Virus record (IMG/VR): IMGVR_UViG_3300027850_000002 | Location: 62,001-126,000 of that record | DNA: 64,000 bases | Direction: 5' to 3' (one strand) | DNA from: a virus | Shown: piece after piece, positions 16,837-25,123 of the stretch | Layout: each line of letters opens with the position of its first letter | Numbering within the stretch: the stretch's first letter is position 1 | The notes under the pieces: model-generated | The model's database searches: none | Seen by the model: only the letters and a program-made list of their open reading frames with translations | What the model was told of the DNA's origin: nothing | Translations under genes and position numbers: made by a program

Positions 16837-17665
16837 ACTTCTCCTTGAACGCTGAACACTGGTCTTGGTACTGACACCAGCCGCACGGCCACCCTGGTTG
16901 ATTATTCTTCTTCATGCGTGATTCTGCTGGTCGCATCTCGAACGGAAGGGTCAGGTTGTCAGCAGCCGCATTGATGCGTCCGAACAACCACGGCGTGTAC
17001 AACTCACGTAACCGCTCCGCTGGGATGAACGTTGTCCACTGCAACAGGCGTTCGGGCGGGCCCTGTAAGAAGTTGATACCGCCACGAACACCTGCGATGT
17101 CAGGCATGTTGGGCAGTGCGAGAACGCCGTACGCCTGTAGTTGCTGGCGCTTCTTCTGGTCGCGCTCGAGAGGCTTGGCGACGCCCGACTTGTGGTCGAT
17201 CAGATAGAGATCGTTGTCGCGCGTGAGCGCACCCAGATCGAGCTTGCCCCGGAAGAACACATCTTCGGCAAAGAAGCCCGCAGGCTTGTACGTGTCGGAG
17301 AAGCCCCAATCGGCTTCGACGAACACCTTCGATACACCCTGCGCTTTGCAGAAGGCATCGAAGCGCCGGAGGAACGCGTCCATGTTCTCCTTGAGCATGA
17401 GCAACATCTCTTGCTCGTTGGATGTCAGCGGGGTCTTCTCCGTGGCCAGTTTTTCTGCGGCGCCGGCAGCGGTTCCTTGCACGCGATGTTCGAGCACTGC
17501 ATGCGCTACGATTCCGACTTTGGTATCGGACGGAGCCGAGCCCGCAGCCGTCTTGGAAATGTGCTTGTGCCCGAACTGCGCAGGACAAGACTCTGCGGTC
17601 TCCATTTTGGAGAAGGACCAAGGGGCGAACTTTCGCGCGAGTTCCGTAATCTCAAACGCGGGCAT
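16823..17665 (-). CDS. PD-(D/E)XK nuclease, Cas4/AddB-like, with Fe-S cysteines
   Basis: 280 residues, GAGGAG before the ATG at 17665. A Cys in METAESCPAQ near the N-terminus plus CGWCQYQDQC near the C-terminus gives the 1+3 cysteine pattern of the Fe-S cluster in Cas4/AddB-type nucleases. The catalytic core shows FFRGKLDLGAL and LYLIDHKSGVAK, the D ... DxK elements of a RecB-family nuclease. Likely a 5' ssDNA exonuclease for recombination or end processing. Overlaps the primase-helicase start by 14 nt, so expression is coupled. Confidence 0.85.
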   Translation of the reverse strand: MPAFEITELARKFAPWSFSKMETAESCPAQFGHKHISKTAAGSAPSDTKVGIVAHAVLEHRVQGTAAGAAEKLATEKTPLTSNEQEMLLMLKENMDAFLRRFDAFCKAQGVSKVFVEADWGFSDTYKPAGFFAEDVFFRGKLDLGALTRDNDLYLIDHKSGVAKPLERDQKKRQQLQAYGVLALPNMPDIAGVRGGINFLQGPPERLLQWTTFIPAERLRELYTPWLFGRINAAADNLTLPFEMRPAESRMKKNNQPGWPCGWCQYQDQCSAFKEKFGGA

Positions 17666-17838
17666 CGCACTCCTCGTTGGTGAAAAAGAAAAGTGCCGTC
17701 TTTCCGGCTGTCAGTTGTCTCTCCAACCGTCACGACTATTCCGGGCGCCGACCAATTGGCTTGTTCCGTACCGGGCGCTACCCGGCATCAACTATCCCGA
17801 GGCTCAATCGTTTCCTTGGTCTCGTCGACCTTCTCAGG

Positions 17839-18888
17839 TCACATGGGCTTCGACGAAGAACGTGCCGCACCGCCCTTGGTGGGCTTGGCGCCTGCGGGCG
17901 TCGTTGCATCAACGGGGCTCAGGTCCGGCTCGATGCCGTTGTTGGCGAGGCCCGCTTCGAGCGCACCTGCCGCGAACTGGCCCTCGGCCTCGGCTGCAGC
18001 CCGCGGGGCACGTGCCGGACGTGCGTAACAGTCCGCGAGGAACAGCTTGCGCCCCGCGACGTACATGCCGTAGAGCGCCTCGGCAAGACGCATCACATGT
18101 TCCGGGTTGTCCTTGCCCGTGGGCTCGACCTTGTAGACGAAGTACAGGCCGAGATCGCCCGTCTTCTTCTCGGTGTTGAGGAGGTAACTCTGGCGCCACA
18201 CGGCGGTCTGCTGCCCTGCGAGCGAGAGTAGCGCCGAGCCCGCCTTGCGTGACGTCTTGCCGAACTGCAGCATGTAGACCTGCGGGTTCACGAGATCCGT
18301 CGACATCACGATCGCGACGATGTTGTTCTGGCAGTCCGTCTTGTGTTGTTCACCGCGGCCGGCGTTCTGCTTGCCGAACGGCAGGTGGGGGCACTTCAGA
18401 CACTCACCAAACGGCGAACCAAGCTTGGCATCAGGCGCCTGGCACACCGGGTTCTTTCCCTGCTGCGGGAAGTTGATGTTCTCTTCGAAGAAGTAGAGCG
18501 GGATGACGGGCGTTGGCCGTTCGAGGAGCTGACCCGACGAGGTGTAGAGATCGCCGTTCTTGGCGGCCTCCGGCTTGGTCTCGGACTGTGACGTCGGCTG
18601 CACGATGCTCACGCGGGGAACTCGCCACGCAGCGACCATCTCTTCCATGCCGGGCTTGTTCGGTGAGGCGAGAGCGGCGAGAGTCTTCACGGCCTGACGC
18701 GCCACGTCGGGCATCGTCGTGTCGTCGGCAAGGTTTGCCAGTTCCTCGCGCTTACGGATGACTGTTGCTTCGAGAACGGCGGGGTCGAGGGCGGCAGCCG
18801 CAGCGCCCATGGAAGACTTGACGACCAGGGCCTTGGCGGGGACGACGGATGCGTTGGAGTCATTGGAACCGTTGGGGGAATCAGTCAT
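17839..18888 (-). CDS. Cys-rich hypothetical protein, candidate ssDNA-binding protein
   Basis: 349 residues starting after AAAAGGA. The N-terminal ~100 residues are Ala/Ser-rich and helical. The centre has VPLYFFEENINFP-like hydrophobic sequence (PVIPLYFFEENINFPQQ) and a Cys cluster (NPVCQAPDAK, GECLKCPHLPFG, KTDCQNN) compatible with a zinc site. The C-terminal tail is low-complexity Ala/Pro/Lys. A zinc-containing core with a flexible tail inside a replication operon would fit a gp32-like single-strand binding protein, but the tail is not strongly acidic and I recognise no fold. It is the first gene of the leftward replication run; a 173-nt gap downstream contains a CCGGG/CCCGG hairpin. Confidence 0.7.
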   Translation of the reverse strand: MTDSPNGSNDSNASVVPAKALVVKSSMGAAAAALDPAVLEATVIRKREELANLADDTTMPDVARQAVKTLAALASPNKPGMEEMVAAWRVPRVSIVQPTSQSETKPEAAKNGDLYTSSGQLLERPTPVIPLYFFEENINFPQQGKNPVCQAPDAKLGSPFGECLKCPHLPFGKQNAGRGEQHKTDCQNNIVAIVMSTDLVNPQVYMLQFGKTSRKAGSALLSLAGQQTAVWRQSYLLNTEKKTGDLGLYFVYKVEPTGKDNPEHVMRLAEALYGMYVAGRKLFLADCYARPARAPRAAAEAEGQFAAGALEAGLANNGIEPDLSPVDATTPAGAKPTKGGAARSSSKPM

Positions 18889-18936
18889 GTCATGTCCTTT
18901 TGAAATGCTAGAAGGGAAGTCACTCTAGTGATTTCG

Positions 18937-19074
18937 ATGTTTGTTTGGCAAGCACTCACAGAAAGAAAATCTGGCGCTATTCCTGGGGTGCGTAACGAAA
19001 TGCTACGCAAGGGTGGTGGTGTACCCGCCGAGATTGGCACCCAACGGGTAGTGCCTGATCGTGGAACTATTTGA
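18937..19074 (+). CDS. Possible small leader ORF before the sigma factor (45 aa)
   Basis: An open frame from ATG 18937 to TGA 19072-19074 encodes a basic 45-residue peptide (begins MFVWQALTERKSG, ends VVPDRGTI). Its TGA overlaps the TTG at 19071 that opens the sigma-factor frame, the same stop/start coupling used elsewhere in this genome. Codon usage is only moderately like the neighbours and there is no convincing ribosome-binding site. It may instead be the untranslated control region between two divergent units. Confidence 0.3.
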   Translation: MFVWQALTERKSGAIPGVRNEMLRKGGGVPAEIGTQRVVPDRGTI

Positions 19075-19898
19075 TCACTCGTAAGACGCTTGGTAGTGTG
19101 TTCTTGAATATGGTGATCCCCCAGGCGCGTACCGCCTCGATGTACTACGCCGAAGTCGCACGGGTGCCGTTGGTGGATGACCCCACCGAAGAGAGGCGCC
19201 TGTTGCAACGATGGCAGCAACATCAAGACGTCAAGGCACGCAACGCCATCGTGCAAACCCATCTCCGCTTCGTCGTGAAGATGGCGCACAAGCGCAGCAA
19301 GGATCCCGAAGCCGTCAAGGACTTCATCGCGGCAGGAAACCTGGGTCTCCTTAAGGCGACCGACAAGTTTGACTGGGTACGCAAACCGTACATTCGCTTT
19401 CTGACGTACGCGGGTTGGTGGGTCTACGAAGAGATGTCGAATCAGGACTACACGACGGCCACGCTCGTTCACGTCCCCGCCCATCGCCAGAAAGCACAAC
19501 GCAGAAACGCACGGGAGTTCCGCGCGGCGGTCCAAGAGCACGGACCCGATGCTGCCTCGGTGCAGAAGATGAACCCCGGACTGTCCGAGAGCGTCGTCAT
19601 GCCGCTCGAGGCGGCGCGTTACACCACCAATGCGACCGAGAGTGAGCCGACGTCTACCTATGGGTCGGATCGGCTTCGTTCGATCGTTCGTGAGGTCATT
19701 GGTCGACTGCCTTCCCGAGAGCAGACCGTCCTCAACCTCTTCTACGGCATCAAAGACGATGCACGGAACTTGGTCCAGATCGCGGCCATCATGGGCATGT
19801 GCTCTGAGCGAGTTCGGCAAATCAAGACCAACGGGATGCGCTTACTTCAGGCTGAGTTCGAAGAAGAGCTGCTGACCGCCGAAGACGCGTATCTCTAG
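19071..19898 (+). CDS. Sigma70-family RNA polymerase sigma factor
   Basis: 275 residues from TTG 19071; ATGs at 19110 and 19140 are alternatives. Region 1.2-like sequence is YYAEVARVPLVDDPTEERRL. Region 2 is HLRFVVKMAHKRSKDPE, DFIAAGNLGLLKATDKFDW and IRFLTYAGWWVYEEM; region 3.0 is LVHVPAHRQKAQRR. Region 4 is REVIGRLPSREQTVLNLFYG with the helix-turn-helix QIAAIMGMCSERVRQIK. It is therefore a full primary-like sigma rather than an ECF factor. It is the only plus-strand gene between two leftward clusters. It probably redirects host or phage RNA polymerase to the TATAAT/TATCAT promoters of the late region. Confidence 0.9.
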   Translation: MITRKTLGSVFLNMVIPQARTASMYYAEVARVPLVDDPTEERRLLQRWQQHQDVKARNAIVQTHLRFVVKMAHKRSKDPEAVKDFIAAGNLGLLKATDKFDWVRKPYIRFLTYAGWWVYEEMSNQDYTTATLVHVPAHRQKAQRRNAREFRAAVQEHGPDAASVQKMNPGLSESVVMPLEAARYTTNATESEPTSTYGSDRLRSIVREVIGRLPSREQTVLNLFYGIKDDARNLVQIAAIMGMCSERVRQIKTNGMRLLQAEFEEELLTAEDAYL

Positions 19899-20368
19899 AA
19901 CCCGAGGTACTTCAGCTCTTCATAGCCGAGCTTTGGCTTGACCACGATGGGCGTCCCGTTCGCGGTGTAGCCCGTCACGTCACGCAAGTTACGGATGATC
20001 GTCTCGAGCCATTCGACCTGAGACTTCTCGCCGTCCATGTGGTCCTGCTCGGTGAGCAGGAAGTTGATGACGCCGGTGCCGATGGTGACTTCCTCCTGTA
20101 CGCCGCCAGTGCTCGTTTGAGCGTTCGACGTGTATGACATCCGGTTACGCTGCCTTGCTTTTTCCTGTGTGCGCATCTGGTTCTGGATGTCGATGAGTAC
20201 GGCATCAGTGACCTTGTGTTTCGTGCGCATCTTCTGAATGCGTACGCCGCGCTCTTCGATCTTGTTGCGGATGTCGACGCTCTTCTTCTTCTTGGCGGCC
20301 GTGACAATCTCGTCTGCGGTCTTCTCGAACGTGAAATTGAACATGTTGTCGATCCTCTGAACCTGCAT
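19895..20368 (-). CDS. Hypothetical protein (157 aa)
   Basis: Stops within the last codons of the convergent sigma gene (TCTAGA overlap). The product has a basic helical N-terminal half (EIVTAAKKKKSVDIRNKIEERG, QKMRTKHKVTD) and a C-terminal half with LLTEQDHMDGEKSQVEWLE. No family recognised. Last gene of the 25080-19895 leftward cluster, 8 nt after the preceding stop. Confidence 0.7.
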   Translation of the reverse strand: MQVQRIDNMFNFTFEKTADEIVTAAKKKKSVDIRNKIEERGVRIQKMRTKHKVTDAVLIDIQNQMRTQEKARQRNRMSYTSNAQTSTGGVQEEVTIGTGVINFLLTEQDHMDGEKSQVEWLETIIRNLRDVTGYTANGTPIVVKPKLGYEELKYLGF

Positions 20369-20376
20369 GGCGTCTC

Positions 20377-20865
20377 TTAGGGTTTGGATTCACGCGCCGA
20401 TGCAGCGATAGTCTCGTCGCACAGCGCTTGAATGTTGTTGAGGGTGTCCGGGCCTGGTTCGATCTCGAGTGTCTTGAAGATCGTCAGCTGACCTGCTTTG
20501 TTGAGGGCGAGTCCTGAGATCGATGTACCCATGAGATCGACGCGCAGTGCTGCCGATACGGTCTTCTTGGGATTGCGTGAAAGGACACGCACCATCGAAA
20601 AGTCGATTGCTGAAAACGCCCATCCATCTGGCTGCATTTGCATGAGGGTACCCATCAGGTTGATGGGATCGATGGGCGCCTGCCCGACCAGGGACATGAC
20701 GGCTTCGCCCGTCAAGATGCCGAGCTTCTGCAGCTTCGCGAGATTCTTGACCACGGACGGTGTTGGATATTCGGACAACGTTAGTTCAACGGACAGCGGC
20801 AGCTTGAGATTGAACACCTCGTCCGTCTCGGTGCCTGCCAGGTCTTCAAGCGATACGATGCTCAC
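20377..20865 (-). CDS. Hypothetical protein (162 aa)
   Basis: Begins MSIVSLEDLAGTETDEVFNL and continues as an alternating hydrophobic/charged, probably globular protein (VKNLAKLQKLGILTGEAVM, TVSAALRVDLMGTSISGLAL). Its start overlaps the stop of the small gene at 20862. No known domain is visible; an auxiliary replication or regulatory role is inferred only from its operon. Confidence 0.7.
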   Translation of the reverse strand: MSIVSLEDLAGTETDEVFNLKLPLSVELTLSEYPTPSVVKNLAKLQKLGILTGEAVMSLVGQAPIDPINLMGTLMQMQPDGWAFSAIDFSMVRVLSRNPKKTVSAALRVDLMGTSISGLALNKAGQLTIFKTLEIEPGPDTLNNIQALCDETIAASARESKP

Positions 20866-21014
20866 AGCGATCGTGCTTTCTTGACCAGGCTTTTCGCAGA
20901 CAGTCGAAGAGGACGATCGTCCCCGATACGTTGAGCGACTAAGGCCGCGAATGCGGCCACTTCAAGCAATAGGGTCCCGACGGCGCGAAGTCGCGCCGAC
21001 GTCATGATGCGCAT
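20862..21014 (-). CDS. Small hydrophobic protein (50 aa)
   Basis: ATG at 21014 with GAGGAG about 8 nt upstream. Begins MRIMTSARLRAVGTLLLEVA and continues AFAALVAQRIGDD, a possible single membrane helix or amphipathic helix, ending in a basic tail. It lies 4 nt after the preceding stop and overlaps the next start. Function unknown. Confidence 0.6.
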   Translation of the reverse strand: MRIMTSARLRAVGTLLLEVAAFAALVAQRIGDDRPLRLSAKSLVKKARSL

Positions 21015-21018
21015 GGAA

Positions 21019-21261
21019 CTACTCCTCAGCGTGCGCGATGACGCGCTCGCGATCGATGTTGCGCAGCGAAAGTGAGCGGAGAGTCCGCCCCTCCAAGATC
21101 TCACCCACGGCGTAGTAGAACTCCGCGGCGACGTCCGTCACGGTTTTGCTGGGGTCGTTCTGGACGGCACACCACACAGCACGGATGTCACGCAGGCGTC
21201 CGACCACGTCATTGGCGACGCGTGCGCTTACTCCGTTGCGACCTCCGCGACGCCTACTCAC
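21019..21261 (-). CDS. Small basic hypothetical protein (80 aa)
   Basis: I place the start at GTG 21261, which overlaps the TGA of the zinc-ribbon gene (GTGA). The longer frame back to 21348 would run through that gene in another register. The N-terminus is very basic (SRRRGGRNGVSARVAND), followed by LRDIRAVWCAVQNDP and VAAEFYYAVGEILEG. It may bind nucleic acid through the Arg-rich start. No family recognised. Confidence 0.6.
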   Translation of the reverse strand: MSRRRGGRNGVSARVANDVVGRLRDIRAVWCAVQNDPSKTVTDVAAEFYYAVGEILEGRTLRSLSLRNIDRERVIAHAEE

Positions 21262-21416
21262 GCCTTTGGCTCGAACGGCTTGGTTCCGCATGACGGGCAT
21301 GTTGGGACGTTGACGTTTGTCAGCAATGGCCTGGCGCAGGACGGGCATGTAGGGTGTGCCTTTTCGGACGCAGTCTTGGCGGCATCAGTCTCGACATCAA
21401 CACCGAGTTTCTCCAT
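21258..21416 (-). CDS. Zinc-ribbon miniprotein (52 aa)
   Basis: ATG at 21416 to TGA at 21258-21260. The C-terminal half has two CPSC knuckles (HPTCPSCARP and VPTCPSCGTKPFEPKA) about 14 residues apart, a clear zinc ribbon. The N-terminus (MEKLGVDVETDAAKTASEK) is helical and acidic. A different reading register has a longer open frame here, but the paired CPSC motifs and the GTGA overlap with the next gene identify this one. Such small ribbons often act as transcription or protein-interaction modulators; the partner is unknown. Confidence 0.75.
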   Translation of the reverse strand: MEKLGVDVETDAAKTASEKAHPTCPSCARPLLTNVNVPTCPSCGTKPFEPKA

Positions 21417-21425
21417 AGCGCTACT

Positions 21426-21764
21426 CTAGCGCAGGGAAACCTTCTTGCTGGTGCCGATTCGGTTGCCGCGGAGGACCGTATAGTCCGACGGAGACCCCTC
21501 GGCGTTGAGGAACTTCTCGGCCTTGTTGACCGAGTCGAACTCGTGAACCACGCCGACGACGACAAAGACCTTGCGAGCCATGCGGAACTTCTTATCATCC
21601 ACGGCCTCGTCCTTCTTATCGTCCGTTTTGACATCGGTTACGACCGTTACCAGCTTGGCATCAGCCGCCGTCTTCTTGTCATCCGGCTTCGCAGTTCCAG
21701 GGGTGGTGGCGGCCGTAGCAGCCTGCACACCCAGAGGCTTCTGATTCGTTTGTGCTTGCGTCAT
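21426..21764 (-). CDS. Hypothetical protein (112 aa) with charged low-complexity N-terminus
   Basis: The first ~60 residues are Ala/Thr/Lys/Asp-rich and probably disordered (PDDKKTAADAKLV, VKTDDKKDEAVDDKK). The last ~50 form a small folded domain (RKVFVVVGVVHEFDSVNKAE, KFLNAEGSPSDYTVLRG). It ends 9 nt before the zinc-ribbon start. No family recognised. Confidence 0.7.
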   Translation of the reverse strand: MTQAQTNQKPLGVQAATAATTPGTAKPDDKKTAADAKLVTVVTDVKTDDKKDEAVDDKKFRMARKVFVVVGVVHEFDSVNKAEKFLNAEGSPSDYTVLRGNRIGTSKKVSLR

Positions 21765-21797
21765 AAACCTGTCGTATCACGCGGTCGAATCAAACGT

Positions 21798-22715
21798 CTA
21801 CTGCTTGCCGCGACAATGCCTCCACATCGAGCACCACTTTTCACCGCACCACCAGTTGGAGGGATCGGTCATGGGAAAGTGTCCCAACGCCACGGACTTT
21901 GCGACACCGATGACGACCGCTTCTGCGTGCTTGACCATCCTGTCTGAGATGACGCCCGGCAGCTTCTCGTACCGTGGACGCGGTGTCTTCGCGCGCCCTT
22001 TCACGACCATGTCGACCTGGACATCAGGCACATGCTCAACGCCCGCATAGATAGCGAACTGGAGATCGTTGGCCAGATCAGTCTCGGACCACTTGTCCGT
22101 AACCACCTTGAGGTCGTGAACACGTTTGGGCTTGTTCGGCTGCTTGGACCCCAACGCTTCGCGGATGTCTTGGTACTCCTGTTCAGTGTGTGACTGCACC
22201 TGGATGCTGTCGATGCGACCGAGCACAGGTAGACGAACTTTCCCGTCCTCGCTTCTGAACACCGCGTGGAACGTCTTTTCGACTTCGATGGGGGTCGCGT
22301 CGATTGCGGCCTCATCGTAGTAGGCCTTCGTGCACTTCACGCCGGTGTCCTTGACCGAACCTTCGTCCTCGCCTTCCCAGTCTTCGATCAACTTCTTCGT
22401 TTCGTTGAACGAATCCGAGTAGGCGTCCGTCGCCATCTCCTGGGACATAAGAAGGCCCGTGGCGAGACGTTCCTTGAGGACCTTTTCGACCGCGTTGTGG
22501 ACTTGAATCCCCTGGAACATGCGCGCAACGGTGCGACGCGGTTTGTGCTGAAGGTACGCCAGCTCCCACGACCGGGGGCACTTGAGGAACATGCCAACCT
22601 GTGACGGCGACAGGTACCCGCGCGGCAGGATGTCGACCAGCTCGGGCTCGACGTCGGCCGGAACCTCGACCGCGGGGTCAAGGAACGCTTCTACTTCTTC
22701 CATTCCTACAGTCAT
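21798..22715 (-). CDS. PD-(D/E)XK superfamily nuclease (RecB/Cas4-like)
   Basis: 305 residues. The N-terminal signature YLSPSQVGMFLKCPRSWELA, with GIQVHNAVEKVL after it, is typical of RecB-family nucleases (PDDEXK_1). The catalytic region LPVLGRIDSIQV then VHDLKVVTDKW supplies D ... DxK. The C-terminus ends WWCGEKWCSMWRHCRGKQ, which with the N-terminal Cys in KCPRSW could bind an Fe-S cluster. It is the second such nuclease in the window and is only distantly similar to that at 16823. Its start overlaps the stop of the 22712 gene. Confidence 0.85.
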   Translation of the reverse strand: MTVGMEEVEAFLDPAVEVPADVEPELVDILPRGYLSPSQVGMFLKCPRSWELAYLQHKPRRTVARMFQGIQVHNAVEKVLKERLATGLLMSQEMATDAYSDSFNETKKLIEDWEGEDEGSVKDTGVKCTKAYYDEAAIDATPIEVEKTFHAVFRSEDGKVRLPVLGRIDSIQVQSHTEQEYQDIREALGSKQPNKPKRVHDLKVVTDKWSETDLANDLQFAIYAGVEHVPDVQVDMVVKGRAKTPRPRYEKLPGVISDRMVKHAEAVVIGVAKSVALGHFPMTDPSNWWCGEKWCSMWRHCRGKQ

Positions 22716-23098
22716 CGTTTATCCCCTCCGGGGTAATCAAAGGACTCCCCATCCATGAGCTGACGTTCGGGCACAGGGAACTTGCCGGGATTGGCAGCGT
22801 TCTTTTGGGATGCACGAAGAATCGCGTCCATGTCGACAGGCGCATTGCCTCCATCGACGACGGTGAGCGGAGGCGTCGGCGTCGCAGTAACTTCAGGTGC
22901 AGACGCTACGGGCGCGACAGGTGTTGCCTCAAGGTCATCGTCATCCGCGTCACCTTCGTCGACGTTATCGACGGAGACGACTACCGAATTCTTTTTGAAC
23001 ACGATGTTCTCGGCGGTTGCTTCAATGCCCCGCTTCGCGAGGCGCAAGCGCACCATCTTGATGATGTCTTTCTCCTCGTACGTAACCACAATCTTCAT
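22712..23098 (-). CDS. Hypothetical protein (128 aa)
   Basis: The N-terminal ~50 residues form a small alpha/beta unit (MKIVVTYEEKDIIKMVRLRL, ENIVFKKNSVVVSV). The rest is an acidic then Pro/Ala/Thr-rich linker ending PERQLMDGESFDYPGGDKR. It overlaps the helicase upstream and the nuclease downstream by 4 nt each, so the three are probably made in step. The short basic-acidic build would suit an adaptor, but no family is recognised. Confidence 0.7.
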   Translation of the reverse strand: MKIVVTYEEKDIIKMVRLRLAKRGIEATAENIVFKKNSVVVSVDNVDEGDADDDDLEATPVAPVASAPEVTATPTPPLTVVDGGNAPVDMDAILRASQKNAANPGKFPVPERQLMDGESFDYPGGDKR

Positions 23099-25080
23099 TT
23101 GGTCCTTTCACGGAGCATGGGCAAGGCATACGCCTTGATGACGGGACGGTCCACTTTCTTCGGGTGAACACACCCCTCTTGAAAGGGTTCGACACCTTTA
23201 GCAAGGCACTTCACCGTATGTGGACACAAGGCGCACTCGATCTTGTTCGTGAGCATCGAGTCAACATCGACCTTGTGATCGAGTAGATGTGCCACGGCGA
23301 GTTCAAGCGTGCCGTGACCGATCATCCGGTTAACGGTAACCTTGTTGTTTTGCCCGATTCGATAGTTACGGTCCAAGCACTGAGAGTACGAATTTAACGA
23401 GTACGGCAAGGAGCTATAGACCGTGTATGTAGCGGAGTTCAACGTGATGCCTAGGCCTGTCGTAACTTGCCCAATGTAAACACGTACGGCGGGATCGTCA
23501 TTGAACGCATCGACAGCGACCATCGGGTCACGCGTATTGCCGTCAACACGAACGTGGCCAATCTCTTCTTTGGTAAAACGCTCTTCAATCAGATCCATCT
23601 CGATGTGAAAGTTGCACCAGATGATCACCTTATGAGTCGACGAATCGAGGATGCTGGTAAGCAATTCCATGATCGCATCGAGTTTGGGATTCTCATCGAA
23701 TACGATGGTCGTTGAAGGCCAAGGTGTCGGGTCTACCAGACAACGCGGGGTTCGAGGGTTGATCTGACGCGCCGTACAATCGTCACGGTGTTCACACGGA
23801 GTACCATCACGAATCGTATCGCAATAGAACGGGTCCTTCTCGCTCTTGATGAGAAAGCCCGACGTGATCTGGAGAAGTTTCATCAACGCAGCCGCACGGT
23901 GTGGCATCTCGACCGCTGAGAGTTGGTGCGGCAATAGAGGTATCACCCCAGGTTCACCAGAACGAATCTGGATACCGAGCTGCGCAAGACCTGCAGGGTC
24001 GATACCCATATCAATGACGATCTTGTCGTAGGCGACCGATTGGGCGCGAGATAGTGAATAATCTACGTCTACGAACGTGCGTTCCGGCAGGTCCAGACAC
24101 TGCTCTTTAGTACGACGTATCGCCAAGAACGTGGTACGTGCATTGATAACGTCGAGATTCTTGTAACCAACCACGATGGGTGAGTTGGGACCGCGAGTGA
24201 CGACAAACGTTTTTTTGTATTTCCAGTACGTCTCGGGCATGAAGCAATCGCCCAGGATCTTGTAAGGGCCATACAGGTCCAGCGGATTGCCCTCGGTAGG
24301 CGAGCCCGTCATGAGGATTCGGCGCATCGCCTTCTGTGCGATCTCCCATGTTGTCTTCGTCCGCTCGGACTGCCAGGTCTTCACGCCGTGGCTTTCATCG
24401 CAGACCAGAATGCTGTAAGGCAGCCGTTCTACGAGCAAATCCACTAAACTTCTCGCAGTGTCGTACGTCGAAAGAACCATGTCGGTGCCCTCGGCCGCCG
24501 CGCGATCGAGGATCGCGCGCTTCTGTTTGGGCGTTCCGACCAGCGCTGCCCACGTCACCTGGCGGCCCGAGTGAAGGTCGATCTGACGACCCCAGTTCCG
24601 GACCGTGACACGCGGGCCGAGTACGAGTGCAGTTGCTGTATTGCCGGTATGGCGCAGAAGCCGGATGAGGTCGATCGCGATCTTCGACTTGCCGAGCCCT
24701 GGATCGTAGAACAACGCTGCCCGCATGTTGTAGAAGACGTGACAGAGTCCTTCGACCTGATGCTGATACGGCGACGTGACGTACTCGAATCCGACGGGCA
24801 GAGCTTGGGCCTCGAGCCGTTGGCGAACCTGTTCGAGGTCTTCGATGTGCCGTTGCGCAACGTCGGAGATCACAACGTTGACGTCGGAGGACACGGCCTG
24901 GAAGTCAGCAAGCACCTTGCTGGATGCCGGATAGAACGCGGGGTACATCCACAGCGCGCGATCGCTGTCCCACGTTGCACCAAACACGCGTCCGAACGTT
25001 TGGTTCTGGCCGTGTACCAGGAAGACGGGCGTTCCGTTGCCCGCACGACCGACACGGATTTCCATTTGGGCTCGACCCAT
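23095..25080 (-). CDS. SNF2/SF2 DNA helicase with C-terminal Cys cluster
   Basis: 661 residues. After an N-terminal HARP-like substrate domain come motif Q/I YQHQVEG ... FYDPGLGKSKIAID and motif II VCDESHGVK. Motif III is MTGSPTEGNPLDLY, and the second RecA lobe has KVIIWCNF, VYIGQVTTGLGITL and motif VI SQCLDRNYRIGQ. This is the phage SNF2-like remodeller/annealing helicase group. The C-terminus CALCPHTVKC with a later CVHP adds a four-Cys cluster that could hold Zn or Fe-S. It is first in a leftward operon with a RecB-type nuclease, suggesting a joint role in recombination or fork repair. Confidence 0.9.
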   Translation of the reverse strand: MGRAQMEIRVGRAGNGTPVFLVHGQNQTFGRVFGATWDSDRALWMYPAFYPASSKVLADFQAVSSDVNVVISDVAQRHIEDLEQVRQRLEAQALPVGFEYVTSPYQHQVEGLCHVFYNMRAALFYDPGLGKSKIAIDLIRLLRHTGNTATALVLGPRVTVRNWGRQIDLHSGRQVTWAALVGTPKQKRAILDRAAAEGTDMVLSTYDTARSLVDLLVERLPYSILVCDESHGVKTWQSERTKTTWEIAQKAMRRILMTGSPTEGNPLDLYGPYKILGDCFMPETYWKYKKTFVVTRGPNSPIVVGYKNLDVINARTTFLAIRRTKEQCLDLPERTFVDVDYSLSRAQSVAYDKIVIDMGIDPAGLAQLGIQIRSGEPGVIPLLPHQLSAVEMPHRAAALMKLLQITSGFLIKSEKDPFYCDTIRDGTPCEHRDDCTARQINPRTPRCLVDPTPWPSTTIVFDENPKLDAIMELLTSILDSSTHKVIIWCNFHIEMDLIEERFTKEEIGHVRVDGNTRDPMVAVDAFNDDPAVRVYIGQVTTGLGITLNSATYTVYSSLPYSLNSYSQCLDRNYRIGQNNKVTVNRMIGHGTLELAVAHLLDHKVDVDSMLTNKIECALCPHTVKCLAKGVEPFQEGCVHPKKVDRPVIKAYALPMLRERTK

Positions 25081-25123
25081 GAGGCGTCCGCCTTTCTATC
25101 ATGCGATGATTGCGGGGTAAACC

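Noticed and set aside
17742-17800. CCGGG/CCCGG hairpin in the 17666-17838 gap as a terminator
   Set aside because: The stem is only 5 bp and no T-tract follows on either strand; transcription of the nuclease and primase genes probably continues through it.
21262-21348. N-terminal extension of the 21019 gene
   Set aside because: This DNA encodes the CPSC zinc ribbon in another register; the GTG at 21261 gives the usual stop/start overlap.
25097-25102. TATCAT before the portal gene as a leaderless promoter
   Set aside because: It lies 21 nt from the ATG and lacks a -35 at 17 nt, so it does not fit either promoter class well; a weak leadered promoter remains possible.
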